A DNA stretch of 64,000 bases, from contig NZ_KB907789.1 of the NCBI RefSeq assembly GCF_000382205.1, positions 62,001 to 126,000 on the forward strand, read 5' to 3'. The notes below the pieces were generated by a model, which saw nothing but the letters and a program-made list of their open reading frames with translations, ran no database searches and was not told the origin of the DNA. The translations under genes were made by a program, and so were the position numbers. Of the stretch, positions 19,495 to 29,231 are shown piece by piece; the stretch's first letter is position 1, and every line of letters starts with the position of its first letter. Source of the stretch: Dyadobacter beijingensis DSM 21582. GTDB taxonomy: Bacteria > Bacteroidota > Bacteroidia > Cytophagales > Spirosomataceae.

Positions 19495-21827
19495 TCACGC
19501 CAACGCGTCGTATAAAATCTCGACCGGGTGCATGGCTTTGCGCCCGGTACCATCCTTGATCTGATGGCGACAACTCGTCCCGGCGGCCGCGATGATCACA
19601 TCCTCGGGTTGCTGCCGGACAGTTGGAAACAACACCAGCTCCCCGATCTGCATCGACACTTCGAAATGCTCCCACTCATACCCAAACGATCCCGCCATTC
19701 CGCAGCAACCCGACGGGATCAGCTGAACATGGTAATTCTCAGGCAATTGCAACGCCTTTTTAGAAGCCGTTAATGTCGAAAGCGCCTTTTGGTGGCAATG
19801 CCCATGTAGCTTGATCAATTGATTTCTACCGACAAATGTGCTTTTCTGAATGCGTTTTGCATCGATTTCACGCGCGATGAACTCCTCGAACAGCATTGCA
19901 TTCTCGGCGATTTTCCGCGCATTAGGCCGGTCGCTTTCGCCTACCAAATCCACATACTCGTCGCGATTTCCTGGCTGGTATTAGCAGCAGTTTCCGGTGT
20001 GAGGTACTGCCGCAGAATGTTCGCTCGGGCCCGCGTGGTGTCGCGCTCGCTGCGCGTGGCCATGTAGCTGGGGCACATGGTGCCGCCTGTAAGTTCCGTT
20101 TTACGGCAATCGCCTGAGCCGCTGCACTTTTCGGCCAGGCGGAGAATGCCTTCCTGCCTCGAAAAGTCGAATACGGTGTCGATCTGCGGACTAGGTTTAT
20201 CCTGTCCATAGCGCAGAAACTCGTTCATCGGCGGCGTATCCACGATTTTGTTGGCATTGAAAACGCCATCCGGGTCCCAGATGCGCTTCACCTGCCTGAA
20301 CATTTCGTAGACTTCCTCTCCCATCATAAATGGAATGAATTCTCCACGGAGCCGGCCGTCGCCATGCTCGCCCGATAATGCGCCGTTGTATTTCTTCACC
20401 AAAACAGCCGTATCGGTCAGTACATCGCGGAATTGCTGTTTCCCCTCGCTCGTTTTGAGGTTGATCATCGGCTCCACGTGCAGCTCGCCCGCTCCCGCGT
20501 GCGCGTAGTAGGACGCGTGTAACCCATGTTTTTCCAATAAAACTTCCAATTCTTCAATATATGCGGGCAAATCCTCGACGGCCACGGCGCAATCTTCGAT
20601 CAGGTTAACCGGCTGCGTGTCACCCGGAAGGTTACGGATCAACCCGAGACCTGCTTTACGAATATCCCAGGCCTTATTGGCATCATCCCCAAACAACAGC
20701 GGGTAGGCATATCCGAGGTTTTTAGCTTTTAGTTGTTCAATTAATGCAGCCGCTTTTTGCTCAACTTCCTCTTTGGCAATGCCCCAAAACTCCACCATCA
20801 GCATCGCCGCGGGGTCGCCCTGCATGAAAAACCGGTTTTGGGAATACACATTATGTTTTTTAGTGAAATCCATAATGTATTTGTCGACCAGCTCAGAAGC
20901 CTTAGGATCGTAGCCCATCGCCACGCGGTTGGCGTGCAGCGCCTCCGCGAGCGAGTTCGTATGCACGCACACGACGCCCACAGCCGCGGGCGGGCCATCT
21001 ACCAATGCGATTTTAGCCTCGGTCACAAAGCATAATGTGCCCTCGGAACCGGCTATGAGATTACACAGGTTGATATTTCCTTTTTCAAAATTCCTCACCA
21101 ATGCATCCAGTGCATAACCCGAGTTCCGGCGGGTGACGGTCGGTTTGGGAAACTGCTTTTTAATTAAATCCTGGTCAATAGGATTGGATATGAGCCCGAA
21201 CATGCCCGCGAGAATGGATTGCAGGCGCTGGCCTTTGATCTGCTTTTCGCGGATTTCTTTCGTAAAATCAGCGATGGTCTGCTCGCTGAAAACGGCCTCC
21301 GAGCCATCGGAAAGCAGTACTTTCACTTCCAGCAAATGATCGCGCGTGGCGCCCCAGGTGATCGAATGCAGCCCGCACGAATTGTTCCCGATCATCCCGC
21401 CGATCATCGCGCGGCTGGCTGTCGAAGTTTCAGGGCCGAAAAGCAATCCGTAGGGAGCGAGATGTTTGTTCAGATCGTCGCGGATCACGCCCGGTTGCAC
21501 GCGTACCCACTTCTGCTCTGCATTCACTTCGATGATTTTGCGGAAATGCTTCGAAATATCGACTACAATGCCCTTCCCTACCACCTGCCCGGCCAGCGAC
21601 GTCCCCGCGGCGCGGGGGATCAATGTCACGCTGTTGGCTTTGGCAAAATCGATCAGGGCGCGGATATCCTCCACGGTTTTCGGCAATGCTACCGCGACGG
21701 GCATTTCCTGGTAAACGGATGCGTCGGTGGCGTAAACTGCCCGCTGAGCGGTATGGAGCGTAGAATCGTCGAAATACAACTCACCTTCGAACGCTGAACG
21801 TAATCTGGAAAAGTCTAGCAAGGCCAT
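19495..21827 (-). pseudogene. FAD-binding oxidase / Fe-S fusion (GlcD-like), broken by internal deletion
   Basis: Two frames belong to one gene. The upstream part (19941-21827, 628 residues) is an FAD-linked oxidase of the D-lactate/glycolate dehydrogenase type: LIPRAAGTSLAGQ near 70-81, MIGGMIGNNSCGLHSI, SGEHGDGRLRGEF. The downstream part (19495-19953) is the C-terminus of the Fe-S half (KLHGHCHQKAL, IPSGCCGMAGSFGYE, AAGTSCRHQIKDG). The intact family is a single chain of roughly 970-1000 residues. Here about 200-240 residues between them are gone, including the CxxCxxC cluster segment, and the join near 19955-19965 is out of frame, so the first part ends after ATSMWIW. It lies 18 bp after uxuA and is the last gene of the glucuronate locus. 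Activity is unlikely. Confidence 0.85.
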
Positions 21828-21845
21828 TTGCTTTTTAAAAAACCA

Positions 21846-22823
21846 TCAAAAGTTCTCTATCGAAACCGCGGCGTCCATCAATCCCTTGATATACCCGATC
21901 CCAAACAGGTTTCCCTTCATTTCATAACCAAAATGCGCATTGCTTTCACCCGCCATCGTAGGAACGTGATCCGACCGTAGCGGACCGTTAAAACCAACTT
22001 GACGATATGCTCGGATCATCTTGAACATATCTGTCGGGCCGTTATCATGGAATGTCTCGCGAAAGTTTTCGGGTGTGCCGGTCACATCACGGATGTGTAC
22101 GAAATGTATTTTTTGCTGCCTTCCAAATTCGTGGATAAGCTCATGAACGTTCTCATTCATGGTGGTGTAAGTACCCTGGCAAAACGTCAAGCCGTGTGAA
22201 GCGCTATCTGAAAACGACAATGCCTTCCTGATCGCATCGGCGGAGGTCAGGATCCGGCTAATCCCGTGCAATGGAGATACCGGCGGATCGTCAGGGTGCA
22301 AGGCCATTTTCACACCATTTGCCTGAGCGACCGGCATTACCTGCTCGATAAACCAGTGATAATTATCCCAAATCTGATCCTCGCTGAATGTCCCCAATTT
22401 TGAAACAGGCTCGGTCCTGGCCTTTTCAAGTGAAAAGCCGCTCACTACCGCACCGCCCCTTTCAGGCAGGTTAATATCGGTGCGGTACCAGCCAGTGGCC
22501 ATGAAGTTGTAACATAGCAGTCCGACACCAAGCCTGCCCATGTTTTCCAGCATCCGTTGATATCGCTCGACGTCTCTTTCCCGCCCGGCAAGTCCGAGTT
22601 TGATCCGCGTCATGTCGAACTGGTCGCCTTCCAGCCCGATGAGCTTAAAGCCGTTGGATTCAAAGATTGCCTTCGAACGGGCGAAAGACTCGTAATCGTC
22701 GATCGCAGGATCGCCCGTGAGTTCAGGCGCCAGCTTCGCGATAGCATCGGTAATGCCCATTTGCCGGCAAAGCTGCCATTTCTCATCCGGCTTATTTCCA
22801 AAAAATAAAAACGAAAGGATCAT
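21846..22823 (-). CDS. uxuA: Mannonate dehydratase
   Basis: This 325-residue TIM-barrel enzyme carries UxuA marks: metal and substrate residues in VKMALHPDDPP near 165, HFVHIRDVTG near 233 followed by FRETFHDNGPTDM, and GPLRSDHVPTMAGE near 275. It removes water from D-mannonate to give 2-keto-3-deoxygluconate, the third step of glucuronate breakdown. It is shorter than the E. coli protein (394 residues) but fits the short forms of the family. It belongs with uxaC and the SDR reductase in the same minus-strand operon. A 131-bp gap with an inverted repeat separates it from the RraA-like gene. Confidence 0.92.
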   Translation of the reverse strand: MILSFLFFGNKPDEKWQLCRQMGITDAIAKLAPELTGDPAIDDYESFARSKAIFESNGFKLIGLEGDQFDMTRIKLGLAGRERDVERYQRMLENMGRLGVGLLCYNFMATGWYRTDINLPERGGAVVSGFSLEKARTEPVSKLGTFSEDQIWDNYHWFIEQVMPVAQANGVKMALHPDDPPVSPLHGISRILTSADAIRKALSFSDSASHGLTFCQGTYTTMNENVHELIHEFGRQQKIHFVHIRDVTGTPENFRETFHDNGPTDMFKMIRAYRQVGFNGPLRSDHVPTMAGESNAHFGYEMKGNLFGIGYIKGLMDAAVSIENF

Positions 22824-22954
22824 AAGGCTGTCGGCTATTGGCTATCGGCTGTCGGCCGTTAGCTTTTAACCTTTGAAATTGTCAATTAGAAAACATCAAA
22901 CAGAAAATAATCATGAAGCACGCCGATCGCCGACGGCCGAAAACCGACGGCCCC
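22824..22954. repeat. Intergenic imperfect inverted repeat rich in CGGC units
   Basis: The gap between the RraA-like gene and uxuA has two repeat-rich arms. The left arm, 22826-22858, is made of iterated GGCTRTYGGC-type units. The right arm, 22921-22952, is similar when read on the other strand (CGCCGAT, CGCCGACGGCC, ACCGACGGCC). Between them lies about 60 bp of A+T-rich sequence. Together they could form a long stem in RNA between the two genes, limiting read-through or protecting RNA ends. The structure is seen; the function is inference. Confidence 0.6.
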
Positions 22955-23731
22955 TCAAAAATATCCCCCGCGTTCGGTAATGGTGTGGATTGACTCGCCA
23001 CTATGAACCCAGCCGAAAATCTGTTTCTCATTTTGCCGGATTTCCTCGGCCCGCAAAAGCACCTGGTAGGCGATATCGCGAGGCACGATCAGCACGCCGT
23101 CGATGTCGCCGAGCACCACATCCCCCGGTTTGATAGTAACGTCGTCGATCTGGATCACCGTTTGAAAATGGGTGATCAGGCAACGCCCCAGGCTTCCATT
23201 TGAAAGGCGGTATTTGTAAAAAACAGGAAAATCTGCTTCCAGGATCTGGTGGGTATCCCGTATGCCTCCGTCCAGACAGGCAGCTTTAATGCCCTTTCCC
23301 TTGGCAGTCGCGGTCATGACCCCTCCCCACATCGTCGCCTGCTCGTCCTTGCTGGAATCCCATATCACGAAAGCATTCTCGTGCATGGCATCCAGCATCT
23401 GGGTGCGGAATTCCATTTCACCGGTAATCTTCGCATTGGGGGCGCTTTTCACCGTGAATGCGAGGCCAGCGACAGTGCGGTACTCGCGTAGCGGCACAAT
23501 CCTGTTGGGAAGCGCCTGATGCAGCAGGCAAAACTCCCGCAAAACATCATTGACAGCCCCTGTGTACAATTGCTCAAAGCGCGACAACAATTCGTTGTCA
23601 GGTATCGGAAAGGGCTTATCGGAGATTGTTTCCCGTTCGGCGATAAACCGTTCCAGGTTCATCATGCCCACCTCTTTGCGGTATTGGTCGGTACCGGATT
23701 GGCTTCCGTTTGTGTGTTTCTCAGTACTCAT
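22955..23731 (-). CDS. RraA-like family protein (dimethylmenaquinone methyltransferase/aldolase fold)
   Basis: This 258-residue protein has the RraA/HMG-aldolase fold: VAGLAFTVKSAPNA near 88, VIWDSSKDEQATMWGGVMTATAKGKG, and the signature ACLDGGIRDTHQI near 150 with the Arg and Asp used for metal-enolate chemistry in HMG/CHA aldolases. GDVVLGDIDGVLIVP lies near the C-terminus. The start could instead be one of the two Met codons near residue 23, because the first 22 residues look non-conserved. In a uronate operon it may be an aldolase or keto-acid decarboxylase working on a sugar acid. The substrate cannot be read from the sequence. Confidence 0.85.
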   Translation of the reverse strand: MSTEKHTNGSQSGTDQYRKEVGMMNLERFIAERETISDKPFPIPDNELLSRFEQLYTGAVNDVLREFCLLHQALPNRIVPLREYRTVAGLAFTVKSAPNAKITGEMEFRTQMLDAMHENAFVIWDSSKDEQATMWGGVMTATAKGKGIKAACLDGGIRDTHQILEADFPVFYKYRLSNGSLGRCLITHFQTVIQIDDVTIKPGDVVLGDIDGVLIVPRDIAYQVLLRAEEIRQNEKQIFGWVHSGESIHTITERGGYF

Positions 23732-23767
23732 AATAGTTATCCTCGTTTAGATTTTTTAATTATTTTA

Positions 23768-24601
23768 TCAAACACCGGCATTAGATAAAAAACCGCCGTC
23801 GACGGGCACGATAATACCCGTTACAAACCCGGCCGCCTCCTCATTAATCAGCCAGTTCATACAGCCCAGCAACTCGGCAGCTTCCCCGAAACGCCTCTGC
23901 GGCGTATGGCTCAGCACATTTTCTGCCCGCGCGGTCTTGGCTCCATCCTGGTCGAACATGATTTTCCTGCTTCGGTCGTTCAGGAAAAAACCCGGCGCAA
24001 TCGCATTCACGCGGATCCCGGCCGGCGCCAGATAAGCCGCCAGCCATTGGGTAAAATTCGCAATCCCCGCCTTGGCGATTCCATAGGCCCCTACCTTGGT
24101 CAGCGGGCGGAAGCTGTTCATGGAGGCGATATTGATGATCACGCCTTGTTTTTGCCGGGCCATCCCACGTCCGAAAACAAAGCTGGGTATCACTGTTCCC
24201 ATCGTGTTCACGTCGATCACGCTTTGGAATACAGCCATATTCAGGTTAAAAAACCCTTTGACAGAACCATCGTCGAGCAGCTCCCTTTCGTCGAATTCGG
24301 TGGTGTTAGTCAATGCGTCCATCTGGTTACCGCCCGCGCCGTTGATCAGCACCGAGCAAATGCCCAGCTCTCGCTCAACGACGTCCCCGGCGGCGCGGAC
24401 AGATTCTTCATTGGAGACATCTGTGCTGACCGAAATTGCGATCCCGCCCGCATCAACGATCTGCTTTTCAACTATTTGAAGTTTATCCAGGCTTCGCCCC
24501 AGCAATGCAACCCGGTAACCGCTGCGCGCCAGGTCACGGGCCATTTCGGAGCAAAGCGTACCTCCCGCCCCGGTCACTACCGCTATTTTTTGACTTTCCA
24601 T
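23768..24601 (-). CDS. uxuB: SDR-type fructuronate reductase / D-mannonate oxidoreductase
   Basis: The start is placed at the ATG at 24599-24601 (277 residues). The frame stays open further upstream, but that part overlaps uxaC and is not conserved. The Rossmann motif VVTGAGGTL is near residue 9, followed by LINGAGGN, INIASMNSFRPL, the active YxxxK in GAYGIAKAG, and RVNAIAPGFFLNDRSR. The C-terminus has GIIVPVDGGF. This matches the short-chain type of D-mannonate oxidoreductase known from Bacillus, not the long-chain E. coli UxuB. It reduces D-fructuronate to D-mannonate with NAD(P)H between UxaC and UxuA. The gene symbol rests on context and motif similarity. Confidence 0.82.
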   Translation of the reverse strand: MESQKIAVVTGAGGTLCSEMARDLARSGYRVALLGRSLDKLQIVEKQIVDAGGIAISVSTDVSNEESVRAAGDVVERELGICSVLINGAGGNQMDALTNTTEFDERELLDDGSVKGFFNLNMAVFQSVIDVNTMGTVIPSFVFGRGMARQKQGVIINIASMNSFRPLTKVGAYGIAKAGIANFTQWLAAYLAPAGIRVNAIAPGFFLNDRSRKIMFDQDGAKTARAENVLSHTPQRRFGEAAELLGCMNWLINEEAAGFVTGIIVPVDGGFLSNAGV

Positions 24602-24605
24602 TTCG

Positions 24606-25985
24606 TTATTTTTTGATCCAGGTTTTGATGTTGTTATAGCTGATGTCGGCTGCCAGTTGCCCGAGAAATTCCAGGTCGTCGGGCAGCTTGCCGTCTTCTG
24701 CCCAAGTGCCAATCAGGTTACAGAGAATGCGCCGATAGTATTCATGCCGGCTGAATGAAAGAATGCTGCGCGAGTCGGTCGTAAAACCGATGCTGGTACT
24801 GAGCAAACCATAAGAGCTGAGCGTGACCAGTTGCTCCGCGATGCCTTCGTAATGATCGTTGTACCACCATGCCGGTCCAAATTGAACTTTCCCCCGCACA
24901 CCATCTTCGGAAAACGAGCCGGTAAGCGAGGCAAAAACCGCATTATCGGCTGGATTCAGGGTATAAAGGATAGTTTTGGGCAAATTGTCTTGAATGTCCA
25001 GATCATCTAGCAACCGGCTAACCGAATGCACATCTACTGTGTTTCCAATGCTGGCATAGCCTCCTGCCGCGCCGAGCCTTCTGCGCAGGTTGCTACTTGT
25101 AAAACGGTTTGCACCAATATGGAGCTGCATTTTCCAGCGCCTGTTCGCATATTGCTGGCCGAGAAAATGGAGCAAATGCGATTGTAAGCTTATCAATTGC
25201 TCCGGGCCCAGGCTTTGACCACGCAGGACTTTGACAAAAAGCGCGCTGGCCTCCGGTTCCTGCGTGGTAACATATTTGAACCCGGAATCGAGCGAGTGAT
25301 CCGAGAGCAGACAGCCAGCAAGATCAAAGAAATCAAGCCGCTTGATGATCGCATTTTTGTAAGATTCCAGGTTGGTTATTTCAACTTCGCAAATGGCTTG
25401 CAGCCTGGCAATCCAGTCCGGCTGGAACGTTAGGATGCTGTCGCCTCGCAGCGATGGCAGGCAGCTGACCTCCGATTGCTGATCTTTAAGCAGCGCATGG
25501 TGCGCCAGCTCATCCAGCAAATCATCCGAAGTGCAAAGCATTTCCACGTTGAACCGTTTCAGGATATCCAGTGCACCGAACCCGTCGGTGGCAAGTAGTG
25601 CGTTCGCCATTTCCCAGATCTGCCGTGCATTCGACGGTTTGAGCAGCGCGCTGATCCCGAATACCCGCTGCAACTCCATGCACGACCAGTGAAAAAGCGG
25701 GTTTCCCGCGGTATGCATCATACACTGCGCCCAGGCGGTAAATTTCTCGTAATCGGAAGTCTGAGTCCCGGTAATGAGCTCCTCAGGCAGGCCATAAATG
25801 CGCATAGCCCGGTGCTTGTAGGGATCATTCTGTACCCATAGCTGGTAGATATTCTCAAAGCGCATATTGACCGAAAGCGGTTTGGGATCAATATGATTAT
25901 GAAAATCAATGATCGGAAGCGCAGCAACCCTTTCAAAAAGCGCCTTCGCGGTATCGTTGGTCAACAGAAAATCTGGCGTGATCAT
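24606..25985 (-). CDS. uxaC: Glucuronate isomerase
   Basis: This 459-residue protein, the normal length, has the family's metal-binding FHNHIDPK near 28, the central WSCMELQRVFGI, LHIGANR, and TTDSRSILSFSRHEYYRR near 413. UxaC interconverts D-glucuronate and D-fructuronate (and galacturonate and tagaturonate). It lies 4 bp from the SDR reductase start and 5 bp from the glycosidase gene upstream, in one operon. It is the entry step for the uronic acid released by the glycosidases and carried in by the symporter. Confidence 0.96.
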   Translation of the reverse strand: MITPDFLLTNDTAKALFERVAALPIIDFHNHIDPKPLSVNMRFENIYQLWVQNDPYKHRAMRIYGLPEELITGTQTSDYEKFTAWAQCMMHTAGNPLFHWSCMELQRVFGISALLKPSNARQIWEMANALLATDGFGALDILKRFNVEMLCTSDDLLDELAHHALLKDQQSEVSCLPSLRGDSILTFQPDWIARLQAICEVEITNLESYKNAIIKRLDFFDLAGCLLSDHSLDSGFKYVTTQEPEASALFVKVLRGQSLGPEQLISLQSHLLHFLGQQYANRRWKMQLHIGANRFTSSNLRRRLGAAGGYASIGNTVDVHSVSRLLDDLDIQDNLPKTILYTLNPADNAVFASLTGSFSEDGVRGKVQFGPAWWYNDHYEGIAEQLVTLSSYGLLSTSIGFTTDSRSILSFSRHEYYRRILCNLIGTWAEDGKLPDDLEFLGQLAADISYNNIKTWIKK

Positions 25986-25990
25986 AGGAA

Positions 25991-27487
25991 TTATTTCAAG
26001 TTTAAAAGCGACTTGTCCGCAATCAGAACAGGCGCATCATAAACAGGTACATCGTTAAAAATCATTTTATTACCAACCCTTTTCCACATCGCTTGCGGGA
26101 TTTCGAAGACTCCCCCAGTGATTATATCCACCCATACGGGCTGATCCAATTGCGCATTCAGGAAGGTAAAATTCACGCTCCTGATCTCATTGGTATTAGC
26201 CGGGATAGCCTCGTCAGACCAGATCGCAAAAAGCTGCTTGCCCGTTTTGAAATGCCGGTAGCCATACACGGAAATGCTCCGATCGGTGCTTTTGGAAAAT
26301 TTGATTTCTCCCGCTTCGGTTTTCGCATTGCTATTAAAAGTCGGCGTCAGGTTTTCGATCCGTACCAGGGAATTGTCGAATACAGACGTCACATGCTGCA
26401 TCGTCGAATAGGCCAGCTTGGGCCTGATCGCCCTTTTGGACGAATCCGACTGAATGAGGCCTTTCACATTCAGCTTTTTGATCGGTCCTGCGGTTACGGC
26501 ATAGTTCATGTCGATAATCCCGAGAATGCTGCTCATCATGTCGTGTCCCAGATCGCCAAGCATCCTGCGGGTATTCCATTTGGCCTGCGAAAGTTCGGTC
26601 CAATCGTAGTCGCCCAGCGCGCCGCGCCCTCCGCCTGAGAAGGATGGAGAGCCGTTTTCACCCTGGCGCAGCTTTACCTCCGGCGCGAAACGATCAAGCA
26701 GTTCGCGCAGTTTTCGCACATGATCATAGTTGGAATCGGGATTATAGACATAGTCATGGTAGGTCATATTATCGAACAGGCCCATCTTGCCTCTGTCATG
26801 AATGTATTTAAAAAAGGTCTCCGCATATTTCAGGTCAATATGGCCCATGGCCAGACCCGAAATCCGTGCGTCGGGCTGAATGCGCTTGATGATAGCGGCT
26901 GTCCGAATGTTCAGATCGGCCACTTGCTCGGCGGTGTTGATGTCGTTATCCCCGAAATTGGGCTCATTCCAAACCTCCCAATCCCGCACTTTGCCTTTAT
27001 AACGTGTCACCAGGGCCGCCACCCATTTGTCCCAGGCTTCGAGCGCCTCTTTAGAGCTGGGAATGCCCGCACTCAGGTTCACACCGCCGCCGCCGGGGTA
27101 AATGGGATTGCCGTAGGAGGTTTCAAGCCATGGCTGAAAGCCGCGTGAAGTGGCATCGTCGATGATCTTGTCTAGCCATGCCCAGTCGTACCGGCCTTTT
27201 ACTTTTTCAGTTTTGGCCCAGCCCGCCTGCATGCGGAGCATTTTAATACCGAGCGGTGCAATGTACTGTTTGTACTGCTCGTAGTCGGTCATATCCCTGT
27301 CCAGGGTTTCGCAACCCAGTATCCAGTTGGATGCGCTAATTTCATCGGTACTTTTGGGTTTGAGTTGACCGATCTTGTGCAGCGGGATAGCGGGCGTCGC
27401 GGGCGCGTCCTGCGCACACAATGGCAGTGCGTATGTACACGCGAAGGAAAAGAATGCGATATAGCATTTTAGCAATCTCATAAACAA
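25991..27487 (-). CDS. Secreted clan GH-A glycoside hydrolase (family unassigned, GH39-like)
   Basis: This 498-residue protein has a signal peptide (to about residue 25). It is a TIM-barrel glycosidase: MLRMQAGWAKTEKVKGRYDW near 84, WLETSYGNPIYPGGGG near 120, the acid/base Glu in WEVWNEPNFG near 170, and the likely nucleophile in RQGENGSPS near 275. A C-terminal beta-domain follows. The WNEP motif is clan A and GH39-like, but the QGENGS nucleophile context is not typical of GH39. It is a close paralog of the C-terminal half of the 883-residue protein upstream. Its position between a symporter and uxaC suggests that it releases a uronic acid such as glucuronate. That is inference from context. 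Confidence 0.8.
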   Translation of the reverse strand: MFMRLLKCYIAFFSFACTYALPLCAQDAPATPAIPLHKIGQLKPKSTDEISASNWILGCETLDRDMTDYEQYKQYIAPLGIKMLRMQAGWAKTEKVKGRYDWAWLDKIIDDATSRGFQPWLETSYGNPIYPGGGGVNLSAGIPSSKEALEAWDKWVAALVTRYKGKVRDWEVWNEPNFGDNDINTAEQVADLNIRTAAIIKRIQPDARISGLAMGHIDLKYAETFFKYIHDRGKMGLFDNMTYHDYVYNPDSNYDHVRKLRELLDRFAPEVKLRQGENGSPSFSGGGRGALGDYDWTELSQAKWNTRRMLGDLGHDMMSSILGIIDMNYAVTAGPIKKLNVKGLIQSDSSKRAIRPKLAYSTMQHVTSVFDNSLVRIENLTPTFNSNAKTEAGEIKFSKSTDRSISVYGYRHFKTGKQLFAIWSDEAIPANTNEIRSVNFTFLNAQLDQPVWVDIITGGVFEIPQAMWKRVGNKMIFNDVPVYDAPVLIADKSLLNLK

Positions 27488-27508
27488 TACATTTTATAAA
27501 CCGTTATC

Positions 27509-29176
27509 TCAAACCTCCCCGGCCCCCGTGCCCCTGCCACGCCAGTAAAATATCCCTGCTGCGAGAATGCATATGACTCCCGAGCCAATGGCAAGCTGCC
27601 CGCTCATGTTGGAAGCGGAAGGGAACCCCATTAAAATGAATAGGGTACCCGTTACCAGGAAAGCAAATGCATAGAGCATCATCAGGCCGGTTAACACACC
27701 GGAGTCGCCGCCATCGACCACTGCCGGCGCCGGGCTCGCCAGCTTTTTGAAGAAGCGTCCTACTCTTGCCAGGTACTCCTCGTCTTTCGACAAAAACAAA
27801 CCTGACCCAAGGAAGACGGCGATGCACACGATGATTTCAATAAAGGTAGCCATCTCCCAGCTGATCTGCGGGTTGAGGTTCAATGCGATACCTGTTGCAA
27901 TACCGATGACCAAAGTAGCGATGGCGCCCCACGGCTGCGGCCGCCAGAAAACGATGCCCATGATCACGGGAATAATCATTGGAATAGAGAAAATACCCGT
28001 CAAATACTGGTTGGCTTTAAATGCCCCGCCGAAGCGGCCTACATACAGCGCTCCGACTGTAACGACCAGCCCAACGGCCAGGGTCATAATGCGGGCCACC
28101 CAAAGTATTTCTTTCGGGCTGGAATCTGAGCGGAACAGGCGCTGATAAATGTCGCGCGTCAGCACGCTGGCGGTTACATTGTATTCGGCGCTGAGCACGG
28201 ACATCGTAGCGGCAAACATCGCCGAGAGCATCAGCCCCATAATACCCTGCGGCAGCAGTTTCAGGCAAAGGGCCACGTAAGCCATTTCTGGGTTTTCCAG
28301 CTCGGGAAGGATCACCCGCGCGGCCACAGCCGGAAAGAGGAATATGACCGGGAATATCAAAAACAGCCCCGCAGAAAGCCAACCGATTTTCTTTCCGTCC
28401 TCTTCGGTTTTGGCGCTATAAAAACGCTGAATGAATGTCCAGTTACCGTTGTATTTGATGATAATCAAAATGTAGTAGACAAAAACAAAGAACGGCGTCC
28501 CCTTTTTACCATTCAGGAATTGCATATTATCGGGTATAACGTCTTGCATATGCGCTATCCCGCCCGCTGCGTGATACGCGAGCGGAACCAGAATCAATGT
28601 CGAGAAAAAAAGGATCACAAATTGCACTACGTCGGTCACGATCACAGCCCAAAAACCTCCTATCACCGTGTAAACGGCTACGACCAAACCGCAGAAAATC
28701 ACCGCGGTTTCAAAAGGTATCCCCGAGGCTGCGGTCACAAATATGCCTATTGAATACAGTTTGAGCATATCATCCAGCACTTTCAGCAGCACCCCGCTCC
28801 ATGAGAACAGCTGGCGAATCGGCGCGTTGAAACGTGTTTCCAGGTATTCGACCGGACTGATAATCCCGGCTCGCTTCCAGAGTTTGGCATAGACAAATAC
28901 GGCCAGAACGGAGGGAAATATCGTGCTCCAAATCAGCGTAATCGCCACCAGGCCATCCGAATAGGCAATCCCGGCATAAGCGACGAAAACAAACGAGCTG
29001 AATTTGGTCATGAAATTGCTGATACCTCCGGCCAGCCACGAAATACCACTCCCGCCTTTGAAATAATCACCGATATTTTTGATGTACCGTCCCAGAAAAA
29101 TGCCTATCCCCGACATTAAGACCATGTATACGATAATGGTGATGTAGTCCAGGGTATGGAGTTTGTTCATTTTCAA
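27509..29176 (-). CDS. Sodium:solute symporter (SSS family)
   Basis: This 555-residue membrane protein has about 13-14 hydrophobic helices (for example MVLMSGIGIFLGRYI, IFPSVLAVFVYAKLW, GIMGLMLSAMFAATMSVLSAEYN). The segment GGISNFMTKFSSFVFVAYAG and the helix with SAEYNVTASV are typical of the SSS family. Such carriers bring sugars or sugar acids across the inner membrane with sodium. Flanked by two secreted glycosidases and followed by uxaC, it is probably the uronate or oligouronide carrier of this locus. A 22-bp gap separates it from the glycosidase downstream. Confidence 0.9.
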   Translation of the reverse strand: MKMNKLHTLDYITIIVYMVLMSGIGIFLGRYIKNIGDYFKGGSGISWLAGGISNFMTKFSSFVFVAYAGIAYSDGLVAITLIWSTIFPSVLAVFVYAKLWKRAGIISPVEYLETRFNAPIRQLFSWSGVLLKVLDDMLKLYSIGIFVTAASGIPFETAVIFCGLVVAVYTVIGGFWAVIVTDVVQFVILFFSTLILVPLAYHAAGGIAHMQDVIPDNMQFLNGKKGTPFFVFVYYILIIIKYNGNWTFIQRFYSAKTEEDGKKIGWLSAGLFLIFPVIFLFPAVAARVILPELENPEMAYVALCLKLLPQGIMGLMLSAMFAATMSVLSAEYNVTASVLTRDIYQRLFRSDSSPKEILWVARIMTLAVGLVVTVGALYVGRFGGAFKANQYLTGIFSIPMIIPVIMGIVFWRPQPWGAIATLVIGIATGIALNLNPQISWEMATFIEIIVCIAVFLGSGLFLSKDEEYLARVGRFFKKLASPAPAVVDGGDSGVLTGLMMLYAFAFLVTGTLFILMGFPSASNMSGQLAIGSGVICILAAGIFYWRGRGTGAGEV

Positions 29177-29231
29177 TTTTCGTTTAAATGCGGGTTACTT
29201 TGATTAAAGCCGGTCCAAATCATCACTATAC

